64,000 bases of DNA, taken from positions 310,001 through 374,000 of the forward strand of contig NZ_JBPGNY010000003.1 of the NCBI RefSeq assembly GCF_051133435.1. The letters run 5' to 3'. The translations under genes and the position numbers were made by a program. This DNA is from JAAYAO01 sp051133435. Its GTDB lineage: Bacteria; Actinomycetota; Actinomycetes; Propionibacteriales; Propionibacteriaceae. The notes under the pieces were generated by a model. The model did not search any database. It had not been told where the DNA came from and saw only the letters and a list, made by a program, of their open reading frames with translations. Of this stretch, positions 44,157-53,722 are shown in pieces; position 1 is the first letter of the stretch; each line of letters starts with the position of its first letter.

Positions 44157-45520
44157 GACACGACCAGCTTGCGCCGCCACTTCGGCCATTGGTTGACCAG
44201 ATCGGCGCGGGCTTGGTTCTGGGCGAGTTTGCGGCGCTGGTATTCGCGTCCGGCCTCGAAGGCCTGCTCCGCGGTCAGCGTCGGCACCGATTCCTGCAGC
44301 GCGAACAGCTCCGGATCACTCGCCGCCGACAGCCGCTCGGCCATCCGTACCGCGCGGCGGGTGAACCGCCGGTCGCGGGTCAACGGCAGCAGGTCGGCGA
44401 TCGCGCAGGCATTCACCAGCGACTCGACCCGCGACACCGCGCTGTCCCAGGCGTCCTGGGGTGCGTCGGGCGACAGGTTGTCGACCGCCTTGCGGGTGTC
44501 TTTGAGGGCGTTGCCGACCAGGGCCCGGGCCAGTTCACCGGCGGTCTGTTCGCCCATCCCGACCTGCACCGCGCGGGCGGCGACCACCACCCGGTCGATC
44601 ACCCCCAAATAGTCGGACGAGTCGGGCGGATCGGTGGTCTCGCTGATCTCGGTCGTCACCTGGGCCAGGGCCGCGTCGGAGTCGGCCACCCACTCGGCGT
44701 CCAACACCGGCGCCAGGCCGCGGATCTCGCGGCGCAACCGGCGCAGGATCGCGACCAGCTTCTTGGTGTCGGTACTCAGGCCGGTGCGCAGCGCCAGGTC
44801 GGCGCCCAGCAGCTCGCGCAGCCGTCCGGCCCACAGGGATTGGACGAAGGCGGGGGCGGGGGTGGCGTCGTTCCAGTCGGCCACCGCCGGCAGGTCGCTC
44901 GGGCCGGTGGCGGGGGCGCCGAGGCGTTCGGCCAGCGGCGGGAAGGCCGGCACCCGGGCCGCCCCGACGGCGGTGAGGTTCTCGGCCAGCCAGGACATCT
45001 GCTCCGGGGTGGCACCGACCGGGGTGAGGGTGACCTCGCGGTAGCGTCCGGTCACCAACTGGCCCCGACGCACGGTGACCTGATCGTCGCTCAGCCGGGC
45101 CAGCACCGCCCGCTGATCGTCGCGCAGATGCCAGGTGCGTCGGCGGCAGTGCAACTGCGCCGACTCGACGAGTTCGGCCCGCCGCATGAACGGCACCACC
45201 GCGTCGCGGAACTTCTCGGGCAACTCCTCCGAGGTCGAGGAGGCATCCACCGGCAGCCAGGGTGCCCAGTCGGGGGCATCCAGGTACCACTCGGTCGGGT
45301 GCCCCGCGAAGGTGCGCCGGGCCAGCACCACCCCGCTGCGCACCATCCGCTGGTCGTGGGCGTCGAAGATGGTCGCGTCGACCTCGTAGGTGGCGTCGGC
45401 GACCTGGACGACATTGGTCAGGCCACGTTGGGGGTCGACCAGTTGTGGTGGGTCAACGGCGAAACCCAGATCGAACAGGCGGACACCGTTGGAACGAAAG
45501 GGTCGGGAGCGCAGTTGCAT
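44153..45520 (-). CDS. CYTH/CHAD-like protein between topA and tmk
   Basis: A 455-residue cytoplasmic protein. The N-terminal half is a degenerate CYTH (triphosphate tunnel) domain: VADATYEVDATIFDAHDQRMVRSGVVLARR and WYLDAPDW. The central and C-terminal part (about 200-450) is a helical CHAD-like region, for example LRTGLSTDTKKLVAILRRLRREIRGL. The EXEXK signature at the start of the tunnel is not preserved, so triphosphatase activity is doubtful. CHAD domains bind polyphosphate. Only 9 bp after topA and coupled to tmk, a replication operon. I have not seen this placement described, but cannot check how common it is. Confidence 0.72.
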   Translation of the reverse strand: MQLRSRPFRSNGVRLFDLGFAVDPPQLVDPQRGLTNVVQVADATYEVDATIFDAHDQRMVRSGVVLARRTFAGHPTEWYLDAPDWAPWLPVDASSTSEELPEKFRDAVVPFMRRAELVESAQLHCRRRTWHLRDDQRAVLARLSDDQVTVRRGQLVTGRYREVTLTPVGATPEQMSWLAENLTAVGAARVPAFPPLAERLGAPATGPSDLPAVADWNDATPAPAFVQSLWAGRLRELLGADLALRTGLSTDTKKLVAILRRLRREIRGLAPVLDAEWVADSDAALAQVTTEISETTDPPDSSDYLGVIDRVVVAARAVQVGMGEQTAGELARALVGNALKDTRKAVDNLSPDAPQDAWDSAVSRVESLVNACAIADLLPLTRDRRFTRRAVRMAERLSAASDPELFALQESVPTLTAEQAFEAGREYQRRKLAQNQARADLVNQWPKWRRKLVVS

Positions 45521-45529
45521 CGCAAGTTC

Positions 45530-48262
45530 CTACTCGCCGTCGGCCGAAGACTTCTCGGATTTCGCAGCCGACGACTTGGCAGCCGTTGACGTCGTGCTCT
45601 TCTTGGCCGTTGTCGTCTTCTTGGCGGTCGTCGTCTTCTTCGCCGGGGCCTTCTTGGCCGGGGCCTTCTTCGCCGTCGTCCGCCTGGTGGTGCGCTTGGG
45701 GGCCGGGCCCTTCGCCCGCTTCTCGGCCAGCAACTCCTGCGCCCGTTCAGCGGTCATCGACTCGATCGAATCGTCGCGACGCAGCGTGGCGTTGGTTTCC
45801 CCGTCGGTAACATAGGGCCCGAAGCGGCCGTCCTTGACCACCACCGGCTTGCCCGACACCGGGTCGGGCCCGAACTCGGCCAGCGGGGGCTTGGCCGCCG
45901 CCCGGCCGCGACGCTTCGGTTCGGCGAAGATCTTCTCCGCTTCCTCCAGCGTCACCGAGAAGATCTGGTCCTCACTGGTCAGCGAGCGCGAATCGGTGCC
46001 CTTCTTCAGGTACGGGCCATAGCGTCCGTTCTGGGCGGTGATCTCCACCCCGTCACTGACTCCCACCACCCGCGGCAGGCTGAGCAGAGCCAGAGCCTCG
46101 TCCAGGCTGACCGAATCGATGCTCATCTCCCGGAACAGCGAAGCGGTGCGCGGCTTGGCGCTCTTCGGCGCGTCCTCGGGCAGCACCTCGGTGACGTAGG
46201 GGCCGAAACGGCCCGACTTGGCCACGATCGGACGGCCCGACTCGGGGTCGGTGCCGATCTCGCGCTCCTCCCCCAGCGGCCGCGACAACAACTCGCGGGC
46301 CTTCTCCAGGGTCAGTTCGTCGGGGGGCAGGTCGGGGTCGACATTGGCGCGCGGCCCGTCACCGTCCTGGACGTAGGTGCCGTAGCGGCCCACCCGCACC
46401 ACAACGTCCTCACCCAGTGGGAAGGTGGACAGCCCGCGGGCGTCGATCTCCCCGAGTTCGGTGACCAGCTTCTGCAGGCCCTCGGCATCGCCCTCACCGA
46501 AGTAGAAGTTCTTCAGCACGTTCAGCCGGTCGGCGCGACCGCCGGCGATCTCGTCCAGGGTGTCTTCGAGTTCGGCGGTGAATTGGTAGTTCACCAACTG
46601 CGGGAAGTGTTCCTCCATCAGCCGGGTGACCGCGAAGGCCAGCCAGGTCGGCACCAGCGCCGAACCCTTCTTGAACACGTAATCGCGGCTGGTGATGGTG
46701 CGGATGATCGAGGCGTAGGTCGAGGGCCGGCCGATCTCGAGTTCTTCGAGCTTGGCCACCAGGGACGGTTCGGTGTAGCGGGCCGGAGGCTTGGTCTCGT
46801 GGCCCGAGGCGGTCACCGCCAGGGTGGTGAGCTGCTGGCCCTCGGTCAGGTTCGGCAGGCGTCGCTGCTGATCGTCGGCGGCACCCTCGTCCACCGATTC
46901 GACGTAGGCGCGCAGGAAGCCGTGGAAGGTGATGGTGCGACCCGAGGCGGTGAACCGGCACTGTTCCCCGCTCGCGGCGGTCGCGTCGATGCGGATGCTG
47001 ACCGATTCGCCGCGGGCGTCGGTCATCTGGGAGGCCAGGGTGCGCTGCCAGATCAACTCGTACAGCCGGAACTGGTCTCCGGTCAGCCCGGTCTGGGCGG
47101 GGGTCCGGAAGGTGTCACCGGCGGGACGGATCGCCTCGTGCGCCTCCTGGGCGTTCTTCACCTTCGAGGAGTAGAAGCGGGGCTTCTCCGGCAGGTATTC
47201 CTCGCCGTACAGCTTGCGCACCGAAGAGCGGATGTCGTTGATCGCCGAGGCGGCCAGGTTCACCGAGTCGGTACGCATATAGGTGATGAAGCCGCCCTCG
47301 TAGAGGTCCTGGGCGACCGACATGGTGCGCTGGGAGGTGAAGCCGAGTTTGCGGCCGGCCTCCTGCTGCAGGGTGGTGGTGCGGAACGGCGCATAGGGAC
47401 GGCGGGTGTAGGGCTTGGCCTCCACCGAGCCGACGGTGAAGGGCCGGCCCTGCAGGTTCTCGGCCAGGGCGGTGGCGGTCGCCTCGTCGATCACCACCAC
47501 GTTCTCGGCCGGGGTGCCCTTCTCGTCGAAGTCGCGGCCCTGGGCGATCTTGCGGTCGTCCAGATGGGTGAGCCGGGCGTTGACCACCGGCGGTTCGGCC
47601 TCGGCCCCGGCGTCCAGTTCGGCGTCCAGATCCCAGTAGGAGGCGCTGCGGAAGGCGAGCCGCTCGCGCTCCCGATCCACCACCAGACGCGTCGCCACCG
47701 ACTGCACCCGGCCGGCCGAGAGCTTCGGCATGACCTTCTTCCACAGCACCGGGGAGACCTCGTAGCCGTAGAGACGGTCGAGGATCCGGCGGGTTTCCTG
47801 GGCATCGACGAGGTTCTCGTCCAGTTCGCGGGGGTTCTCGACCGCCTCGCGAATGGCCGATTCGGTGATCTCGTGGAAGACCATCCGCTTGGCCGGCACC
47901 TTCGGCTTGAGTTCCTGCAGCAGGTGCCACGCGATGGCCTCGCCCTCGCGGTCACCATCGGTGGCGAGCAGGAGTTCGTCGACGTTCTTCAGCGCTTCCT
48001 TCAGCGACCTGATCGTGGCGCGCTTGTCGGCGGCCACCACATAGAGCGGCTCGAAGTCCTCCTCGACGTTGACCCCGGTGCGGGCCCACTTCTGGCCCTT
48101 GTACTTGGCCGGTACCTCCGCGGCGCCGGTGGGCAGGTCACGGACGTGTCCCCGGCTGGATTCGACGATGAAATCGCCGCCCAGGTAGTCGGCGAGTTTC
48201 GTCGCCTTGGTGGGTGACTCGACGATCACCAAGTGACGACGAGCCGCGTCCGATGTTGCCAA
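45530..48262 (-). CDS. topA: DNA topoisomerase I
   Basis: Relaxes negative supercoils. 910 residues: TOPRIM domain with E15 (VESPTKA) and D102/D104/E107 (TDGDREGEA), catalytic Tyr328 in GGFITYMRTDS, then four C-terminal Topo_C_Rpt domains (each RFGPYV or RYGTYV-like) as in mycobacterial enzymes, with no zinc fingers. The last about 55 residues are a Lys/Ala/Thr tail built from KKAPAKK and TTAKK units, the stretch known in actinobacteria to increase processivity. Starts with TTG at 48262, 9 bp after a GGAGTG site. First gene of the cluster leading to holB. Confidence 0.97.
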   Translation of the reverse strand: MATSDAARRHLVIVESPTKATKLADYLGGDFIVESSRGHVRDLPTGAAEVPAKYKGQKWARTGVNVEEDFEPLYVVAADKRATIRSLKEALKNVDELLLATDGDREGEAIAWHLLQELKPKVPAKRMVFHEITESAIREAVENPRELDENLVDAQETRRILDRLYGYEVSPVLWKKVMPKLSAGRVQSVATRLVVDRERERLAFRSASYWDLDAELDAGAEAEPPVVNARLTHLDDRKIAQGRDFDEKGTPAENVVVIDEATATALAENLQGRPFTVGSVEAKPYTRRPYAPFRTTTLQQEAGRKLGFTSQRTMSVAQDLYEGGFITYMRTDSVNLAASAINDIRSSVRKLYGEEYLPEKPRFYSSKVKNAQEAHEAIRPAGDTFRTPAQTGLTGDQFRLYELIWQRTLASQMTDARGESVSIRIDATAASGEQCRFTASGRTITFHGFLRAYVESVDEGAADDQQRRLPNLTEGQQLTTLAVTASGHETKPPARYTEPSLVAKLEELEIGRPSTYASIIRTITSRDYVFKKGSALVPTWLAFAVTRLMEEHFPQLVNYQFTAELEDTLDEIAGGRADRLNVLKNFYFGEGDAEGLQKLVTELGEIDARGLSTFPLGEDVVVRVGRYGTYVQDGDGPRANVDPDLPPDELTLEKARELLSRPLGEEREIGTDPESGRPIVAKSGRFGPYVTEVLPEDAPKSAKPRTASLFREMSIDSVSLDEALALLSLPRVVGVSDGVEITAQNGRYGPYLKKGTDSRSLTSEDQIFSVTLEEAEKIFAEPKRRGRAAAKPPLAEFGPDPVSGKPVVVKDGRFGPYVTDGETNATLRRDDSIESMTAERAQELLAEKRAKGPAPKRTTRRTTAKKAPAKKAPAKKTTTAKKTTTAKKSTTSTAAKSSAAKSEKSSADGE

Positions 48263-48408
48263 TTTGGGTCACTCCTGCGTTGTCAGACCTTGCCGGCCAA
48301 CCGGAACTCCTCAATCGCCCCGGTGCGGCTCACTTTAACCCCGGCGTCAACTCGCCGGTTCACGCTCCCCTTTTCGAGAGCGGTCGCAGCACGGCGTTCC
48401 GACACGCG

Positions 48409-48442
48409 ACAGTGCCCCCGGATCCACACCCGGGGGCACTGT
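48409..48442 (-). terminator. Hairpin terminator after the ABC permease gene
   Basis: A perfect 13-bp stem, ACAGTGCCCCCGG (48409-48421) with CCGGGGGCACTGT (48430-48442), and an 8-nt loop. It lies between the permease stop and the topA start; the rest of 48263-48475 shows only the topA leader. Confidence 0.78.
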
Positions 48443-48475
48443 ATTACTCGCTACAACACGCTGCGAGAAGTCAGC

Positions 48476-49315
48476 TCACTTCACTTCGCGGCGCAGTTGG
48501 CGGATGATGCCGACGGTCAGCGGCAGCACGATCCAGATCGCGGCCGAGACGGCGAGCTTGGCAGCCGCATCGGCGTCCATGGTGCCGCCCATCAGCGGCC
48601 CCCAGGTGCGGTTCGGATCGATCCACATCATCAGCTTGGCGACATCCTCGGAGATCATCGACACCAGCGGCATCAGGGTCGGCAATCCCATGAACAGGAC
48701 GATCGCGGCCGGGGTGTTCATCAGCAGCATCCCGAAGCCGGTGGCCATCACGGTGTTCAACAGCAGTACGGCGAGGGCTCCACCCAGGATCGCCCAGTCG
48801 GGCGTCCACGTGATCGGCACGTTGTTGATCGAGGCGCCGATCGCGAAGCTGGCGATGGTTACCGCCACCAGCACCGCGAAGGCGGTGATCGCCACGCCCA
48901 CCACCACCAGCAGTTTCGCCAGCAGCACCCGACCGCGGCGCGGTTCGAGGGCGAAGGTGGTCAGTGCGGTGCGCTGGGTCCATTCCTGGGTGGCGAGCAG
49001 GATGCCCAGGATCGGCAGCAGCAGGTTCACCCCGAAGCCGACCTTGGAGAGGTTGTCGAGCCAGGTGGTGGCACCGAAGCCGTCGAACATCACGATGGTT
49101 ACCGTTGCCACGGCCAGGGTGAGCAGTGCGATCACGCCCAGCATCACCCGTCCGGTGACGGTGTTGGTCAGCTTGCGCACCTCGACCGCGAAGAGTCGGC
49201 CGAATCCGACTGAACCGGCGGTGCTGACGGGGGGTAGCAGTTTGGCCTGTTCGGCCGGACGGTCGGTGGTCACCTCGGTGACGAAAGCCTGTTCGAAGGT
49301 GGGGTTGGCGCTCAT
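48476..49315 (-). CDS. ABC transporter permease (ABC-2 type)
   Basis: A 279-residue integral membrane protein with six hydrophobic helices after a 35-residue cytoplasmic start. Topology and partner gene match ABC-2 exporters (antibiotic or lipid efflux, DrrB-like). Start ATG 49315, overlapping the ATPase gene by 4 bp (ATGA). The frame remains open upstream, but that is antisense-frame noise from the ATPase gene. Together with the ATPase and the divergent two-component pair it resembles an envelope-stress or antimicrobial-resistance module. Confidence 0.88.
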   Translation of the reverse strand: MSANPTFEQAFVTEVTTDRPAEQAKLLPPVSTAGSVGFGRLFAVEVRKLTNTVTGRVMLGVIALLTLAVATVTIVMFDGFGATTWLDNLSKVGFGVNLLLPILGILLATQEWTQRTALTTFALEPRRGRVLLAKLLVVVGVAITAFAVLVAVTIASFAIGASINNVPITWTPDWAILGGALAVLLLNTVMATGFGMLLMNTPAAIVLFMGLPTLMPLVSMISEDVAKLMMWIDPNRTWGPLMGGTMDADAAAKLAVSAAIWIVLPLTVGIIRQLRREVK

Positions 49316-50034
49316 GCCACAAGTCCTTTCCGGTCGGTGGAGCTGGTGAGGTGCAGGAACATCGCTTCGAGGTCGCCGCCGGTGGCGACCAGGTCGCGGG
49401 TGGTTCCCTCGGCGACGATGCGGCCGCGGCCGATCATCACGATGCGGTCGGCGATCTGCTCGACCTCGTGCAGCAGGTGCGAGCTGAGCAGCACCGCACC
49501 GCCGGCATCGGCGAAGGCGCGCAACAAGTTGCGCATCCAGTGGATGCCCTGGGGGTCGAGACCGTTGGCCGGCTCGTCCAGAATCAACACCTCGGGGTTG
49601 CCGAGCAGGGCGTGGGCCAGGCCGAGTCGCTGCCGCATGCCGAGGGAGTAGGTGCCGACCCGCTTGCGGGATTCCTTGCGGGTCAGGCCGACCAGGGCGA
49701 GGGCTTCGTCCACCCGGGCGGTGGGCAGGCCCATCGTCATCGCGGCGATGATGAGGGTTTCGCGGCCGGTGCGGCCGGCGTGCTGGGCCGAGGCGTCCAG
49801 CAGGACGCCGACCCGGGCGCCCGGGTTGGCCAAGTCCTGGTACTGCTTGCCGAGTACCTGCGCGTTGCCGGAGGTGGGGTGGGTGAGGCCGGTCAGGCAC
49901 CGCATCGCGGTCGACTTGCCGGCGCCGTTCGGGCCGAGGAACCCGGTGACCGAACCGGGCTCGACGGTGAACGAGATGTCATCGACGGCGAGCACGTCGC
50001 CGTAGCGCTTCGAGAGGTTCGTGAAGGTGATCAT
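49312..50034 (-). CDS. ABC transporter ATPase (ABC-2 exporter)
   Basis: 240 residues: Walker A GPNGAGKST, Q-loop region, signature YSLGMRQRLGLAHAL, Walker B EVLILDEPANGLDPQG, D-loop and switch His in LLSSHLLHEVE. C-terminal extension short. Belongs to the CcmA/DrrA/BcrA type that pairs with ABC-2 permeases. Divergent from the histidine kinase gene across a 201-bp gap that must hold both promoters. Confidence 0.93.
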   Translation of the reverse strand: MITFTNLSKRYGDVLAVDDISFTVEPGSVTGFLGPNGAGKSTAMRCLTGLTHPTSGNAQVLGKQYQDLANPGARVGVLLDASAQHAGRTGRETLIIAAMTMGLPTARVDEALALVGLTRKESRKRVGTYSLGMRQRLGLAHALLGNPEVLILDEPANGLDPQGIHWMRNLLRAFADAGGAVLLSSHLLHEVEQIADRIVMIGRGRIVAEGTTRDLVATGGDLEAMFLHLTSSTDRKGLVA

Positions 50035-50222
50035 GTCTTCACCTCACTGCAGCCACCCGGGTGGCCACCACCGGCAGGAGTCGGCAATCACCCCCGACCA
50101 AGGTCGGTGCTGTCGATTCCGTCCAAGCTGCGGGGTGGGCACCACCATCGACTTTGGTCGATATCGGATGGCCGGATGGCCAGTTTCGGGTCAGCGACCG
50201 GGAGGGACGGCCGACGTCGTCC

Positions 50223-50228
50223 TACGCT
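50223..50228 (+). promoter_or_regulatory. Candidate -10 box (TACGCT) for leaderless kinase gene
   Basis: TACGCT ends 7 bases before the ATG at 50236; no ribosome binding site is present. Confidence 0.4.
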
Positions 50229-50235
50229 GTGCCTC

Positions 50236-51444
50236 ATGTCCTACCTCTCCAGCGCCTCGCCGGGTCGGCGCACCTGGTCGCTGCTGTGGCGCTACGGCCT
50301 GGCGCTGTTGATCGGGGTCAACGCGCTGGTGCTGGGCGCGCCACTGACCAGTCTGATCGGCATGGTGGCGGGAACCGTGGTGGACGCCGTGATCGGCATC
50401 GGGGCGGCCTTCTTGATGCGGCTGCGGCACCGGCATGCGCTCGTGCTGACCTTGGCGCTGATGGCAGCCAGCATGTTGGTGTTCAGCATTTCCGGCTTCG
50501 TCCTGTGGGCCTTCGTTCATCTGTGCACCAGGCGACGGTGGCAGGAGATCGTGCCGGCCTTCGCGTTTTCGTTCACCTTGCAGATCGCGACCATCTTCTG
50601 GCCCTTCCAGGAATGGCACCCCTGGGCCCTGTTCGCCGGCGATACCCGGGTCAACGGAAGCCAACTCGACAATCCGGCTCTGATCGCGGCCTGGCTGATC
50701 ACCGATCTGGGGTTCAGTGCCCTGTTGACCGCTTGGGGGCTGTACATCGGGGCGCGTCGAGACCTGGTGGACTCGCTACGGGGACGCGCCGAGACCGCCG
50801 AACGGGAACAAGAACTGCAGGTGCTGGCCGGGCAGGCAGCCGAACGCAACCGGATCGCCCGCGAGATGCACGATGTGATCGCCCACCGGATGAGCCTGGT
50901 GTCGATGCATTCCGGTGCCCTGGCCCACCGCGACGATCTGACGCCGGAACAGACCCGCGAGATCGCCCGCACGATTCAGGAGAACGCCCATCAGTCGCTG
51001 ACCGAGCTGCGCTCGGTGCTCGGGTCGCTGCGGGAGGATTCCGGCCCGCAACTCGCCCCGGCCAAACCCCAACCCACCCTGGCCGATGTGCCGGCCCTGG
51101 TCGATGACGCCCGTGCCGCCGGGGATCGGGTGGAGTTCACCTATCAGGTCGATGGCGACCTACCCGCCCAGGCCGGACGACATGCCTACCGGATCGTCCA
51201 GGAGGCGCTCACCAATGCCCGCAAACATGCCCGGCACGCCAAGGTGAGCCTGGACGTCACCGGTGATCCCGAGCGGGGGTTGACGATCGTGGCCCGCAAT
51301 CCGCTGGGCCGATCCGGGCCGGTGCCCGGAGCCGGCGTCGGCCTGTTGGGGCTGCGCGAGCGGGCGCAGATGGTGGGCGGCACCCTGACCCACCGGATCG
51401 ACGACGAGGGCCGGTTCGAGCTGCGGGCCTGGCTGCCGTGGTGA
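50236..51444 (+). CDS. Sensor histidine kinase, NarL-type two-component system 2
   Basis: 402 residues. Five transmembrane helices in the first 175 residues without a large external loop, then a coiled helix and the HisKA_3 region with the phospho-acceptor His in RIAREMHDVIAHRMSLV. The ATPase has YRIVQEALTNARKHA (N box), a G box degenerated to ARNPLG, and GVGLLGLRERAQM. The MHDVIAHR form is typical of actinobacterial DesK/LiaS-like kinases next to ABC-2 exporters. Divergent from the ABC genes, so it probably senses damage relieved by that exporter. Confidence 0.92.
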   Translation: MSYLSSASPGRRTWSLLWRYGLALLIGVNALVLGAPLTSLIGMVAGTVVDAVIGIGAAFLMRLRHRHALVLTLALMAASMLVFSISGFVLWAFVHLCTRRRWQEIVPAFAFSFTLQIATIFWPFQEWHPWALFAGDTRVNGSQLDNPALIAAWLITDLGFSALLTAWGLYIGARRDLVDSLRGRAETAEREQELQVLAGQAAERNRIAREMHDVIAHRMSLVSMHSGALAHRDDLTPEQTREIARTIQENAHQSLTELRSVLGSLREDSGPQLAPAKPQPTLADVPALVDDARAAGDRVEFTYQVDGDLPAQAGRHAYRIVQEALTNARKHARHAKVSLDVTGDPERGLTIVARNPLGRSGPVPGAGVGLLGLRERAQMVGGTLTHRIDDEGRFELRAWLPW

Positions 51445-51487
51445 GTCCGGTGGCTCGTCCTAGAGTTGTCGCCGGAGGCGAGGAAAG

Positions 51488-52168
51488 GTGGCCGCGGTGG
51501 GTGATGTGATCCGGTTGCTGGTGATCGACGACGACCCCTTGGTGCGTGGCGGTCTGCAGTTGATGCTCGGCGGTGATGCGGACTTGCAGATCGTCGCCGA
51601 GGGGTCCGACGGGGACGAGGCGGTGGCTCTGGTGACCGAGCACTCCCCCGACGTGGTGTTGATGGACATCCGGATGCCGCGGATGGACGGGCTCGCCGCG
51701 CTGGCGCAGGTCAATGCTTTGCCGGATCCGCCGAAGGTGATCATCCTGACCACCTTCGATGCCGACGACATGGTGCTGCGGGCCCTGGCCGGTGGAGCCG
51801 CCGGATTTCTGCTGAAGGACACCTCACCGGACAAGATGATCGAGGCGATCCACCAGGTTGCCGCCGGGGAACACACGTTGTCGCCGACCATCGTGGCGCA
51901 GGTGATCCAGTTGGCCACCAGTCAGGGAATCTCACCCAAGCGGGACGCCGCCCGTCAGGACCTGGCGACGCTGACCGACCGGGAACGGGATGTCGCGGTG
52001 TTGATCGGTCGGGGCCGGACCAATGCCGAGATCGCCAAGGCCCAGTTCATGTCGGTGGCCACGGTCAAGGCCCATGTCACCCGGATTCTGGAGAAGCTCG
52101 GCATGACCAGCCGGGTACAGATCGCACTGAAAGTGCACGACGCGGAATTGAACCAGCCGGACGGATGA
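51488..52168 (+). CDS. LuxR/NarL-type response regulator, two-component system 2
   Basis: 226 residues. Receiver domain with DDDPLVRGGL, the phospho-acceptor Asp in DVVLMDIRMPRMDG and LLKDTSPDKM. Helix-turn-helix with LTDRERDVAVLIGRGRTNAEIAK and ATVKAHVTRILEKLGMTSRVQ. Three GTG codons in frame could start it (51488, 51497, 51506); GGAGG at 51474 favours the first. The stop codon lies in the loop of the terminator hairpin that follows. Confidence 0.93.
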   Translation: MAAVGDVIRLLVIDDDPLVRGGLQLMLGGDADLQIVAEGSDGDEAVALVTEHSPDVVLMDIRMPRMDGLAALAQVNALPDPPKVIILTTFDADDMVLRALAGGAAGFLLKDTSPDKMIEAIHQVAAGEHTLSPTIVAQVIQLATSQGISPKRDAARQDLATLTDRERDVAVLIGRGRTNAEIAKAQFMSVATVKAHVTRILEKLGMTSRVQIALKVHDAELNQPDG

Positions 52169-52185
52169 TGCTCCGTCCGGCTGGT
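52152..52185. terminator. Bidirectional terminator overlapping the end of the regulator gene
   Basis: A 14-bp stem, ACCAGCCGGACGGA (52152-52165) with TCCGTCCGGCTGGT (52172-52185), and a 6-nt loop that holds the TGA stop of the plus-strand gene. Convergent fruA ends 22 bp further on. Confidence 0.85.
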
Positions 52186-52206
52186 CGTCATCGGTAAGGC
52201 GGGCGA

Positions 52207-53694
52207 TCAGGCCGCCACCGGCTCGCGTTCGGGGTGCTGCTCAGCAGCCGCCCGGCGCCGCGCCGAGAAGGTGCGGTACAGGCCGAAGATGGCGCCGGCA
52301 ATGGCGGAACCGATCAGGATCGCCGCCACCCACAGCACGGGGTGGGTGACGATCGGCAGCACCAGGAAACCACCGTGCGGAGCGGGCGAACCGGCACCCC
52401 ACAGCAGCGACAGGATCGCGGCGATCGACGAGCCCAGCATCAGGATCGGGATCACCACCAGCGGGTTGCGGGCCGCGAACGGAATCGCGCCCTCGGTGAT
52501 GTGGGTGGAACCGAGGATGTAGTTGACCAACCCGGCCCGGCGCTCCCCCGGTTCGAAGGCCTTCGGGAAGAAGGTGCAGGCGATCGCGGTGATCAGCGGC
52601 GGGGCGATGCAGGCAGCGGACACCGCAGCCATGAAGGTGATGTTGCCGTCGGTCAACATCGCGACGCCGGTGACGTACGCGGCCTTGTTGACCGGCCCAC
52701 CCATGTCGAAGGCGCACATCACGCCGAGGATCAGTCCCAGCACGATCGGACTGGCATCCTGGAAGCCGGTCAGCCAGTTCTGCAGGCTGGTGGAGATACC
52801 GGCCATCGGGGCCGAGATCAGCACCGTGATGAGACCGAAGACGAAGGAACCCAAGACCGGGAACAGGAAGATCGCCTTCAGACCGTTCAGCGACTTGGGC
52901 ATCCAATCCAGGGCCTTGGCCAGCAGCAGCATGCCGTAGCCGGAGAGGAAGCCGGTGACGATGCCACCGAGGAAGCCCGTCCCATTGTTCAACGCGATCA
53001 TGCCGGTGACCAGGCCGACCACCAATCCGGGACGTCGGGCGATGGATTCGGCGATGTAGGCCGACAGGATCGGAACCATCAGCCCCAGGCCGACCCCACC
53101 GACCTGATGCAGGGCCGCGGCGAACCAGTTGTACTCCTCGTGCCCGGCCTCGGCCGAGTGGATGCCCCACAACAGCGAGACCGCGATCAGGACGCCGCCG
53201 CCGACCACCAGCGGCAGCATGTGCGATACGCCGTTCATCAGGTGCTTGTAGATGGCGCGTCCGACCCGCTTGGCGCCGGAACCACCGACCTCGACATCGG
53301 CCACGTTCAACACATCGGTGTCGAGGGCGCTTTCGGACTCGTCCCCGGTTTTCGCGGAGTGGGTCTTGGCCGGGCTTTGGTTGTCGGCCATCGCGAGGAC
53401 GCGATCGATGAGCTTGCCGGCGTCGTTGATCGCGGCGCTCACCCCCACGTCCACCAGGGGCTTGCCCCGGAAGCGTTCGGCCTGCACGTCCTTGTCGGCG
53501 GCCACGATCACCCCGGTGGCCCGGGAGATGTCCTCGGCGGTCAGCTCGTTCTCAACACCGACCTGGCCGTGGGTTTCGACTTTCACCTCAATGCCGCGTT
53601 CCCGCGCGGCTTGAATGATGGCCTCCTCGGCCATGAAGGTGTGCGCGACACCGGTTGGGCAACCGGTGGCCGCGACGATGAATTGATCCGACAT
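52207..53694 (-). CDS. fruA: PTS fructose transporter, EIIB-EIIC components
   Basis: Takes up fructose with phosphorylation to fructose-1-phosphate. 495 residues: EIIB domain at 1-105 with phospho-Cys12 in AATGCPTGVAHT, a charged linker (105-140), then the EIIC membrane domain (about eight helices) with the GITEGAIPF-type motif as STHITEGAIPFAARNP. No EIIA domain is fused, so phosphate must come from a separate EIIA (or a multidomain protein) encoded outside this window. The ATG has GGAGGAG. Downstream of fruK by 28 bp. Confidence 0.96.
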   Translation of the reverse strand: MSDQFIVAATGCPTGVAHTFMAEEAIIQAARERGIEVKVETHGQVGVENELTAEDISRATGVIVAADKDVQAERFRGKPLVDVGVSAAINDAGKLIDRVLAMADNQSPAKTHSAKTGDESESALDTDVLNVADVEVGGSGAKRVGRAIYKHLMNGVSHMLPLVVGGGVLIAVSLLWGIHSAEAGHEEYNWFAAALHQVGGVGLGLMVPILSAYIAESIARRPGLVVGLVTGMIALNNGTGFLGGIVTGFLSGYGMLLLAKALDWMPKSLNGLKAIFLFPVLGSFVFGLITVLISAPMAGISTSLQNWLTGFQDASPIVLGLILGVMCAFDMGGPVNKAAYVTGVAMLTDGNITFMAAVSAACIAPPLITAIACTFFPKAFEPGERRAGLVNYILGSTHITEGAIPFAARNPLVVIPILMLGSSIAAILSLLWGAGSPAPHGGFLVLPIVTHPVLWVAAILIGSAIAGAIFGLYRTFSARRRAAAEQHPEREPVAA

Positions 53695-53722
53695 GGTGGT
53701 CTCCTCCTTGAGAGGTCGGGAG

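Noticed and set aside
48476..49900. 474-residue fusion of ATPase and permease
   Set aside because: The upstream part is an out-of-frame reading of the ATPase gene; the permease has its own ATG with ATGA overlap.
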